From Segetibacter sp. (GTDB lineage Bacteria; Bacteroidota; Bacteroidia; Chitinophagales; Chitinophagaceae): DNA of 39,134 bases. The notes under the pieces are model-generated. The model saw only the letters and a list, made by a program, of their open reading frames with translations. It ran no database searches and was not told the DNA's origin. A program made the position numbers and the translations under genes. The stretch lies in the NCBI GenBank assembly GCA_025963675.1, contig JAOQAJ010000410.1, positions 1 through 39,134 on the forward strand, written 5' to 3'. This document shows, one piece after another, positions 33,285 to 39,134 of the stretch (the first letter of the stretch is position 1; the number at the start of each line of letters is the position of its first letter).

Positions 33285-34520
33285 ATGTCTGTTGTAGAAC
33301 AACCTAAACATAAGGTACTTCCTGATGGAAGCATAGAGAAAACGACCACCACGTTAAATCTTGGTCCAACCCATCCCGCAACTCATGGTGTCTTCCAAAA
33401 TATTTTGGAGGTCGATGGAGAAAGAATTGTAGATGCGGAGCAAACGGTGGGTTATATACATCGGGCGTTTGAAAAGATTGCCGAACATCGGCCTTTATAC
33501 CAGATAACGCCACTTACCGACCGGTTAAATTATTGCAGCAGCCCAATTAATAATATGGGTTGGCACATGACCTGTGAGAAGTTGTTAGGGCTAACACTTC
33601 CAAAACGCGTTGATTATTTGCGCGTCATTATAATGGAGTTGGCTCGTATTGCTGACCACCTTATTTGTAACTCCGTTGTTGGAGTTGATGCCGGCGCATT
33701 TACCGGCTTTTTGTACGTGATGCAATACCGCGAATTGATTTATGAGATATGGGAAGAGGTTTGCGGAAGCCGTTTGACTACCAATATTGGTCGTATCGGT
33801 GGTTTTGAAAGAAACTTTAATGATGTGGCTTTTCGTAAACTGGAGAAGTTTCTAAATGAGTATCCTAAGGTTTTGAAGGAGTTTGAAAACCTTTTTAACC
33901 GTAATCGTATTTTCATGGAACGGACGCAGGGAGTAGGCGGTATTGCTGCGGAAAGAGCTTTAAATTATGGCTTCACTGGTCCTAATCTAAGAGCTGCAGG
34001 TGTAGACTATGATGTGCGTGTTCATTCTCCCTATAGTAGTTACGAAGATTTCGATTTTACTGTTCCGGTTGGAAAGACTGGTGATGTTTACGACAGGTTT
34101 TTAGTGCGGAATGAAGAAATGTGGCAGTCCCTGGAGATCATTAAGCAGGCTTATCAAAAAGTTCAGGATTTTAAGGGAAAGGATGCGGAGGTTTTTCATG
34201 CTGATGCGCCGGAGTACTACCTGCCTGAAAAGAAGGATGTTTATACTAAAATGGAGGCCCTTATTTATCACTTTAAGATAATAATGGGTGAAACAGATAT
34301 ACCTGCAGGAGAAGTTTATCATTGCGTGGAAGGTGGAAACGGCGAGCTTGGTTTTTATCTTATAAGCGACGGCGGCCGTACCCCGTACCGCCTACACTTT
34401 CGCAGGCCATGTTTTATTTATTACCAGGCTTATACCGAGTTAATTAAAGGCAGCATGTTAAGTGACGCAATCATTTGTATGAGTTCACTTAACCTGATTG
34501 CAGGGGAGATGGATGGGTAA
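33285..34520 (+). CDS. nuoD: NADH-quinone oxidoreductase subunit D
   Basis: A 411-residue subunit of the 49-kDa family that forms the quinone-binding cavity with NuoB. It begins with an 18-residue tail and then TTTLNLGPTHPATHGVFQNIL, and has VDAEQTVGYIHRAFEKIAEH, TDRLNYCSSPINNMGWHMTCEKLLG, and GRIGGFERNF. The C-terminal part has GEVYHCVEGGNGELGFYLISDGGRTPYR and ends in the near-universal LNLIAGEMDG. No start ambiguity is visible. The stop codon is immediately followed by, and overlaps, the left arm of an inverted-repeat element. Confidence 0.97.
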   Translation: MSVVEQPKHKVLPDGSIEKTTTTLNLGPTHPATHGVFQNILEVDGERIVDAEQTVGYIHRAFEKIAEHRPLYQITPLTDRLNYCSSPINNMGWHMTCEKLLGLTLPKRVDYLRVIIMELARIADHLICNSVVGVDAGAFTGFLYVMQYRELIYEIWEEVCGSRLTTNIGRIGGFERNFNDVAFRKLEKFLNEYPKVLKEFENLFNRNRIFMERTQGVGGIAAERALNYGFTGPNLRAAGVDYDVRVHSPYSSYEDFDFTVPVGKTGDVYDRFLVRNEEMWQSLEIIKQAYQKVQDFKGKDAEVFHADAPEYYLPEKKDVYTKMEALIYHFKIIMGETDIPAGEVYHCVEGGNGELGFYLISDGGRTPYRLHFRRPCFIYYQAYTELIKGSMLSDAIICMSSLNLIAGEMDG

Positions 34521-34626
34521 GCCCCTAACCCCCTGAAGGGGGAATAAATGGGCAGCTATTAATATTACTAACTTCTTAAGTCTCATTAGAGATTTAGGGT
34601 AAACACCCTTTAGGGGTTGGGGGCTT
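34519..34626. mobile_element. MITE-like inverted-repeat element filling the nuoD-nuoE gap
   Basis: Left arm AAGCCCCTAACCCCCTGAAG (34519-34542 in full) and right arm CCCTTTAGGGGTTGGGGGCT (34606-34626) are imperfect reverse complements. They flank about 63 bp of AT-rich DNA. The element exactly spans from the TAA of nuoD to the ATG of nuoE. It encodes no protein. It could be a miniature transposable element or a dispersed hairpin repeat, and in RNA it would form a long stem. Confidence 0.7.
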
Positions 34627-35127
34627 ATGATACAATTTTCAGAAAAGAGTTTATCTAAAGTACAGGAGATCATAGCAAGATATCCGGAAGGAAAGCAAAA
34701 AAGTGCATTATTGCCAGTGTTACATTTAGCGCAGGAGGAATTCGGGGGATGGCTTGACGTGCCGGTTATGGATTATGTTGCAGAAATACTAAGTATCACA
34801 CCTATTGAGGTTTATGAGGTAGCTACTTTTTATAGTATGTACAATATGAAGCCTGTTGGCCGTTTTGTTTTTGAAGTTTGTCAGACAGGCCCCTGCATGT
34901 TAAGAGGTAGTGATGAGATTATTAATTATATAAAAAGCAAATTAGGAATTGGGGTAGGCGAAACGACGCAAGACGGATTGTTTACTTTAAAGACTGTTGA
35001 ATGTCTAGGTGCTTGTGGATATGCTCCGATGATGCAACTAGGTAAACATTTCAGAGAACATTTAACACCTGAAAAAGTTGACGCTATTGTAGAAGAGTGT
35101 CGGACACTTTCAGCAATAAATAATTAG
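34627..35127 (+). CDS. nuoE: NADH-quinone oxidoreductase subunit E
   Basis: A 166-residue peripheral subunit (24-kDa family) carrying the [2Fe-2S] cluster N1a. Ligands are in CQTGPC (85, 90) and CLGAC (126, 130). The N-terminal part includes LLPVLHLAQEEFGGWLDVPVMDYVAEIL and TPIEVYEVATFYSMYNMKPVG, both hallmark segments. ATG 34627 follows directly on the right arm of the inverted-repeat element, so its ribosome-binding region lies within that element. It pairs with NuoF, and the two are separated here by a VOC gene and a pseudogene. Confidence 0.96.
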   Translation: MIQFSEKSLSKVQEIIARYPEGKQKSALLPVLHLAQEEFGGWLDVPVMDYVAEILSITPIEVYEVATFYSMYNMKPVGRFVFEVCQTGPCMLRGSDEIINYIKSKLGIGVGETTQDGLFTLKTVECLGACGYAPMMQLGKHFREHLTPEKVDAIVEECRTLSAINN

Positions 35128-35145
35128 ATCTTACTAAACCTTTTT

Positions 35146-35553
35146 ATGAAACTTACTCCCTACATCCACTTCCAGGGCAATGCTGAAGAGGCAATGAATT
35201 TTTATTCAGAAGCGTTAGGCGGGGGTATTATTGCTATCAGCAGATATGGCGATAGTCCCATGCCTTCTGATGAAGATTACAAAGACAAAGTGATTCATGG
35301 AAGGGTGCAGTTCGGAGACAATGTTATCATGATTTCTGATACATTTAAAGAAAATGCTGTAAATACTGATGGAAACATTCAATTGTCAATCGAACTAGCC
35401 CAGGAAGGTGAGATAGACGAAGTTTTTAAAAAGATGTCTGAAGGCGGAACTGTTACGATGGAACTTCAGAATACTTTTTGGGGAGCAAGATTTGGAATGT
35501 TGAAAGATAAGTTTGGTGTAAGCTGGATGTTTAATTACGAGATGAAAAAATAG
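35146..35553 (+). CDS. VOC/glyoxalase family protein (PhnB-like)
   Basis: A 135-residue member of the vicinal oxygen chelate superfamily. The PhnB-like pattern is visible: TPYIHFQGNAEEAMNFYSEALGG, ISRYGDSP, VIHGRVQFGDNVIMISD, LSIELAQEGEIDEVFKKMSEGG and FWGARFGMLKDKFGVSWMFN. The fold usually dimerises; PhnB relatives often lack a complete metal site and have unclear function. It starts 18 bp after nuoE, on the same strand. It has no known connection to complex I and is one of several accessory genes in the operon. Confidence 0.9.
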   Translation: MKLTPYIHFQGNAEEAMNFYSEALGGGIIAISRYGDSPMPSDEDYKDKVIHGRVQFGDNVIMISDTFKENAVNTDGNIQLSIELAQEGEIDEVFKKMSEGGTVTMELQNTFWGARFGMLKDKFGVSWMFNYEMKK

Positions 35554-35590
35554 CAGTGGTACATCTTGTAATAGAAATACAATGTAACTA

Positions 35591-35964
35591 ATGGGAATAT
35601 CGAATGCTATATTAACGGTTAGAGAACATAGGAAATCTGAAAAATCTGCTGAAGTTGAATTTTTACTTGATAGTGGAGCCGTACGTATATAGTTTAGTTC
35701 CCGGTAAAATATTAGATCGTTTAGAAATTGAGCCATATAAAGAGGTAAGTTTTTCTTTGGCTGATGGAACCACTATAAAACGAAAGGTAAGTTGAGCATA
35801 TTTGGAATTTGAAGGTGAAGGTGGGCCAGCCCCCGGTAGTTTACGGCGAAGAAGGGGACAGTGCCTTGTTAGGAGTGACGACATTAGAATCGCCGGGTTT
35901 GGTGTTAAATCCATTTACAAGAACTTTGCATCCAATGAGGATGTTAATGATAGGATTAAAGTAA
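35591..35964 (+). pseudogene. Broken clan AA retropepsin-like aspartic protease (AF_0612-type)
   Basis: No ORF in the track covers this, but three plus-strand segments join into one protein. The first is MGISNAILTVREHRKSEKSA then FLLDSGA, the active-site D(S/T)GA motif. After a frame change at 35681-35687 (GTACGTA, fits a 4-bp insertion) comes YSLVPGKILDRLEIEPYKEV then LADGTTIKRKVS, an in-frame TGA at 35793 and AYLEFEGEGGPAP. After a second frame change at the C run 35830-35834 (fits one extra C) comes VVYGEEGDSALLGVTTLESP then GLVLNPFTRTLHPMRML. This is the layout of small bacterial retropepsin-like proteins of about 120 residues. Decay and assembly error are both possible. Confidence 0.82.
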
Positions 35965-36020
35965 TAGAAATATAGGTTCAATAACAATAACTATAAAAAA
36001 GCTCACTTGGGATTTAGGGT

Positions 36021-37370
36021 ATGAGTGTAAAATTATTATTAGATAAAGCAAATATTGAAGGCATTCGTTTTTACCAGGCCTATCGCGAAAACGGCGGTTA
36101 TGCTGCTGTGGAAAAAGCCTTTAAAATGTCTCCTGCAGAAATAGTGGAAGAGGTTAAAAAAAGTGGGTTAAGAGGCCGTGGTGGAGCGGGCTTTCCGACA
36201 GGAATGAAGTGGAGCTTTCTTGCCAAACCTGAAGGTGTTCCCCGTTACCTGGTTTGTAATGCCGACGAAAGTGAGCCTGGAACTTTTAAAGACAGGTATT
36301 TGATGGAGTTTTTACCTCACCTTCTAATTGAAGGTTTGATCATCTCATCATTTGCACTGGGAAGTAACAGAACTTATATATACATCAGGGGCGAGTATGC
36401 CTGGATTCCTGACATTTTGGAATATGCAATTAACGAGGCGAAACAAAATGGATGGCTAGGTAAAAATATCTTAGGGACTGGCTTTGATTGCGAAATCTAT
36501 GTTCAACGCGGAGCAGGGGCCTATATCTGTGGTGAAGAGACTGCTTTAATTGAAAGTTTGGAAGGTAAAAGGGGCAATCCTCGAATTAAACCTCCATTCC
36601 CTGCAATCAAGGGATTATGGGAAAGCCCAACCGTAGTTAATAATGTAGAAACACTTGCTGCCATTGTGCCGATTTTTAATATAGGTGGCGAGGAGTATGC
36701 TAAAATAGGAGTTGGTAAATCAACCGGTACGAAGTTGATTAGTGCATGCGGCAATATTAATAAGCCGGGGGTGTACGAGATCGACATGACTATCAGTGTT
36801 GAGGAGTTTATTTACAGTGATGAATATTGCGGTGGAATCCCTAATGGCAAAAGATTGAAAGCATGTATACCTGGTGGTTCATCTGTACCCATTCTACCCG
36901 CTAACCTATTATTTAAGACTGCAAAAGGCGAAACAAGATTGATGAACTATGAGAGTTTGTCGGATGGCGGTTTTCCAACAGGAAGCATGATGGGTTCCGG
37001 AGGTTTTATTGTACTAGACGAGGATCAGTGTGTTGTTCGTCATACTTTAACCTTAGCCCGTTTTTATCATCATGAGAGTTGTGGACAATGTAGTCCATGT
37101 CGGGAGGGAACCGGCTGGATGAAAAGGGTTTTATATAATATCGAGTACGGAAAAGGTAAGCTTAGTGACATCGATTTGTTGTGGGATATTCAAAGTAAGA
37201 TCGAAGGCAACACTATTTGTCCATTAGGTGATGCCGCAGCGTGGCCAGTAGCAGCAGCAATAAGACATTTCAGAGATGAATTTGAGTGGCATGTACTTAA
37301 CCCTGAAGAAAGCCAGGTTCGGAATTTTGGATTAGCACATTATGCTGATGCAAGAGAGGTTGTTGCTTAG
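36021..37370 (+). CDS. nuoF: NADH-quinone oxidoreductase subunit F
   Basis: A 449-residue NADH-oxidising subunit (51-kDa family) with FMN and the N3 [4Fe-4S] cluster. The FMN/NADH-binding glycine-rich motif GLRGRGGAGFPTGMKWSF lies near 49-66, and CNADESEPGTFKDRYLM and QRGAGAYICGEETALIESLEG follow. Cluster ligands are SCGQCSPC (354, 357, 360) and TICPLGD (400). With NuoE present, this complex I is of the NADH-dependent type. It is 56 bp after the aspartic-protease pseudogene. Confidence 0.97.
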   Translation: MSVKLLLDKANIEGIRFYQAYRENGGYAAVEKAFKMSPAEIVEEVKKSGLRGRGGAGFPTGMKWSFLAKPEGVPRYLVCNADESEPGTFKDRYLMEFLPHLLIEGLIISSFALGSNRTYIYIRGEYAWIPDILEYAINEAKQNGWLGKNILGTGFDCEIYVQRGAGAYICGEETALIESLEGKRGNPRIKPPFPAIKGLWESPTVVNNVETLAAIVPIFNIGGEEYAKIGVGKSTGTKLISACGNINKPGVYEIDMTISVEEFIYSDEYCGGIPNGKRLKACIPGGSSVPILPANLLFKTAKGETRLMNYESLSDGGFPTGSMMGSGGFIVLDEDQCVVRHTLTLARFYHHESCGQCSPCREGTGWMKRVLYNIEYGKGKLSDIDLLWDIQSKIEGNTICPLGDAAAWPVAAAIRHFRDEFEWHVLNPEESQVRNFGLAHYADAREVVA

Positions 37371-37420
37371 GTGGTAGTTTTTTTTTTATTGACCAGGCAA
37401 CGGAATAAGTATCAAACTCT

Positions 37421-37443
37421 GTTGCGTCGCACTCTTGTACTGA
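37421..37443 (-). repeat. Interspersed repeat, copy 8
   Basis: GTTGCGTCGCACTCTTGTAC followed by TGA. It is inverted relative to copy 7 (18-bp perfect match), so copies 7 and 8 bracket nuoD, nuoE, the VOC gene, the pseudogene and nuoF. It lies 26 bp upstream of the AAA ATPase gene. Confidence 0.8.
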
Positions 37444-37468
37444 AGCAATCATTGCAACGAAAAAACGG

Positions 37469-38536
37469 ATGAACCATATAAAGAACATAGAAATAAAGAA
37501 TTTTAAATCCATCAGGCATCAAAGAATTGAAGAGTGCCGGAGGATTAATGTTTTTATTGGTTATCCGAACGTGGGAAAGAGTAATATTTTGGAGGCTTTG
37601 AGCTTATATTCAATAAGTAAAGACAACAATAATATTTCTAATCTTGTTCGATTTGAAGAAATACCAACGTTATTTTTTAATGGTGATATTCAAACAGAAT
37701 TTCAAATAAAAATAAATGATAATCATATTGTTCACGGATTTTTATTGGATGGGTTTTTATCAATCAAAAGACAATACTCGGATGATGAAAATTTACTAGT
37801 TTCGGAAAATTTAAGTAAACAAATTACAAATTCCGGGATTGATGAAATATGGAGTTTACAGCTTGATAAAAATAAAGTGGTAAACCGTTTCAGTATAAAA
37901 GAGGTTCGTGAAATATCTCTCGGCCATTTAATAGGTTCAATTAGAAAATATTCTTTCAGAAGGCATAATACTGTAAAGGAAGAATATACCCATTTATCAA
38001 TTCCTTTTGGTGAAAATTTGTTGGCTATCCTCTCATCTTCTCCCAACATTAGAAAGGAGATTGTTCAATTGTTTAAACCTTACGATTTATTATTGAATAT
38101 CGACAAGACGTCTAATACTTTAAGGGTTGCGAAAGATTTAAAGGATGGAACTATTTTTACAATACCCTTTTCTATGATTGCCGAAACTTTGGAACGACTT
38201 ACCTTTCATAAGGTGGCAGTTATGAGTAATGAAAATTCAATTTTACTCTTTGAGGAGCCGGAAGCTCATATGTTCCCTCCATATATAGGCAAGTTTACAA
38301 GTGACATAATATATGATCAAAACAATAATCAATACTTTATAGCTACTCATAGCCCATTTGTATTAAATGATTTTATGGAGGATATGGATAAAGAAGACTT
38401 AAGTATTTATGCTGTGGGTTTACGTGATGGTGAAACGACAATAAGAAAGATAAACGATGAGGAAATAACTGAAATATATCAATACGGCATTGACTTATTT
38501 TTTAATCTTGAGAATTATCTAAAGGATGTTGTTTGA
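37469..38536 (+). CDS. AAA family ATPase of the OLD/AAA_21-like (ABC-type) group
   Basis: A 355-residue ATPase. The N-terminus is MNHIKNIEIKNFKSIRHQRI followed by Walker A GYPNVGKSN at 31-39, the layout of SMC/RecF/OLD-type ATPases. Walker B is LLFEEPEAH at 259-267, followed by the switch segment FIATHSPFVLND near 290-301. The middle (about 60-240) is a variable region without recognised domains. There is no C-terminal TOPRIM nuclease domain as in full-length OLD proteins; the next gene overlaps by 11 bp and could supply the effector. Many two-gene systems of this ATPase class act in phage defence, but that role is inferred. It lies between nuoF and nuoG. Confidence 0.85.
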   Translation: MNHIKNIEIKNFKSIRHQRIEECRRINVFIGYPNVGKSNILEALSLYSISKDNNNISNLVRFEEIPTLFFNGDIQTEFQIKINDNHIVHGFLLDGFLSIKRQYSDDENLLVSENLSKQITNSGIDEIWSLQLDKNKVVNRFSIKEVREISLGHLIGSIRKYSFRRHNTVKEEYTHLSIPFGENLLAILSSSPNIRKEIVQLFKPYDLLLNIDKTSNTLRVAKDLKDGTIFTIPFSMIAETLERLTFHKVAVMSNENSILLFEEPEAHMFPPYIGKFTSDIIYDQNNNQYFIATHSPFVLNDFMEDMDKEDLSIYAVGLRDGETTIRKINDEEITEIYQYGIDLFFNLENYLKDVV

Positions 38537-39071
38537 CGTATATAAATGTTTTTTACCGGAATGTTATTTAGACACGTTATTAGTAGAAGTTCTTTTAAAT
38601 AAACCGTTTTCTGTAAACCATAAAAAAGGCAACAGCTCAATAGCTGTTGTTATGAATAATAGTCCTTTAAAAGATAGATTTGCAGTTGGAATAATTGATG
38701 AAGACAAAGTAAGACTTAAAGAACTAGATACCTTTATTCACGTAGAAAGGTTAAGAAAAAATGGACTGAAAATTTATCGTCATTCTAACAAGAACCATTT
38801 TTTTATTCAAATCTGTCCGGCAGTTGAAAGATGGATTTTGAAAGAATGTGAAAAAGCTTCTATTGATATTGCTGCTGACAGGTACAGATTGCCAAATACT
38901 TTAAAAGGGTTAAAAGCGATGAAGGGATTAACTCAAAGAAGTGATGAACGATTCAAGAGATTATTTAGAGATATGTCTGAAAATGAAAGCTGTGATGAAT
39001 TGATTGAATTAAGAAGATGGCTTTTGTTTTTCAGGGAAAATAATTACAACTCAAACTTAGATTTGTTATAA
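38526..39071 (+). CDS. Hypothetical protein coupled to AAA ATPase; possible TOPRIM-like or nuclease partner
   Basis: A 181-residue protein of no family I can name. ATG 38526 lies inside the ATPase gene (11-bp overlap), a strong sign of translational coupling. An N-terminal LDTLLVEVLLN carries an acidic residue at the end of a hydrophobic strand, and RFAVGIIDEDKVRLKEL near 51-67 places a D-E-D triplet after another hydrophobic strand. This spacing is loosely reminiscent of TOPRIM domains, which use a Glu and a D-X-D. The C-terminal third is basic and helical (LKGLKAMKGLTQRSDERFKRLF). No transmembrane segment is seen. The function is unknown, and the TOPRIM idea is only a hypothesis. Confidence 0.7.
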   Translation: MLFDVYKCFLPECYLDTLLVEVLLNKPFSVNHKKGNSSIAVVMNNSPLKDRFAVGIIDEDKVRLKELDTFIHVERLRKNGLKIYRHSNKNHFFIQICPAVERWILKECEKASIDIAADRYRLPNTLKGLKAMKGLTQRSDERFKRLFRDMSENESCDELIELRRWLLFFRENNYNSNLDLL

Positions 39072-39072
39072 A

Positions 39073-39134
39073 ATGGCGGAAGAAGTAAAAAAAGAAGCTC
39101 CTGCAAACTTTAAAGTAACGATTGACAATATTAC
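39073..39134 (+). CDS. nuoG: NADH-quinone oxidoreductase subunit G (partial, 5' end)
   Basis: ATG 39073 lies 1 bp after the stop of the preceding gene and opens a frame reading MAEEVKKEAPANFKVTIDNI to the window end. The FKVTIDN strand matches the start of the [2Fe-2S] ferredoxin-like domain of NuoG after a short N-terminal tail. Position directly after nuoF and its cargo supports this. Only about 20 codons are visible, so the call rests on context and this short match. Confidence 0.75.
   Translation, partial: MAEEVKKEAPANFKVTIDNI

Noticed and set aside
37378-37387. Ten-T run after nuoF as a terminator
   Set aside because: No GC-rich stem precedes it, so it does not meet the pattern of an intrinsic terminator.
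1-39134. tRNA or rRNA genes and full insertion sequences
   Set aside because: I saw no cloverleaf-like segments, no rRNA-like stretches and no transposase-like ORFs in the gaps. A tRNA scan was not possible, so this rests on reading alone.

Overview
The window looks like a chromosomal piece of a Bacteroidota genome, most likely in or near the Chitinophagaceae. The reasons are low G+C, many TTG/GTG starts, a candidate TTTG / TAnnTTTG promoter, a fused SpmA-SpmB gene, the nuoA-to-G gene order, and short interspersed intergenic repeats. The placement below phylum level is an inference.

Region 1 (about 1-23.9 kb, all plus strand) is a polysaccharide (capsule, O-antigen or exopolysaccharide) locus. 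It holds five GT4-type and two GT2-type glycosyltransferases, an exostosin (GT47)-like transferase, a SAM methyltransferase, an AsnB-type amidotransferase, a Wzy/WaaL-type membrane polymerase or ligase, a GNAT acetyltransferase, a CapK/PaaK-like adenylate-forming enzyme and a small ABC ATPase with a tiny membrane protein. It also has a WbpB/WlbA-like sugar oxidoreductase coupled to a WbpD-like acetyltransferase, a DegT-type aminotransferase, a PglC/WcaJ-type initiating phosphosugar transferase, a FlaA1/WbpM-type 4,6-dehydratase and a CpsB/YwqE PHP phosphatase. The oxidoreductase, aminotransferase and acetyltransferase suggest a diacetamido-uronic acid route, and AsnB may amidate a uronic acid. 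No Wzx flippase, Wza/Wzc export gene or UDP-GlcNAc 6-dehydrogenase is visible, so the locus probably continues upstream. A perfect 21-bp-stem terminator closes it.

Region 2 (about 23.9-29.7 kb) is housekeeping: a zinc alcohol dehydrogenase and ychF on the minus strand, then the SpmA/SpmB fusion and an acyl-CoA dehydrogenase on the plus strand. It contains a near-ideal 44-bp palindromic terminator and a nine-copy heptamer tandem array.

Region 3 (about 29.8 kb to the end) is the complex I operon nuoA-B-C-D-E-F-(G), repeatedly interrupted by co-oriented accessory material. A terminator and a candidate promoter separate nuoA from nuoB. A Uma2-family nuclease-like gene sits between B and C, and a second between C and D. 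A roughly 108-bp inverted-repeat element lies between D and E. A VOC/PhnB gene and a decayed aspartic-protease pseudogene lie between E and F. A two-gene AAA ATPase plus unknown-partner module lies between F and G.

The most noteworthy items are the nuo operon acting as a docking site for cargo, the ATPase/partner pair, the interspersed repeat family (including a perfect 28-bp inverted pair about 10 kb apart), the frameshifted protease pseudogene absent from the ORF track, the GTG start of asnB that restores its catalytic Cys2, and an exostosin-like gene whose coding region extends upstream of any canonical start codon.
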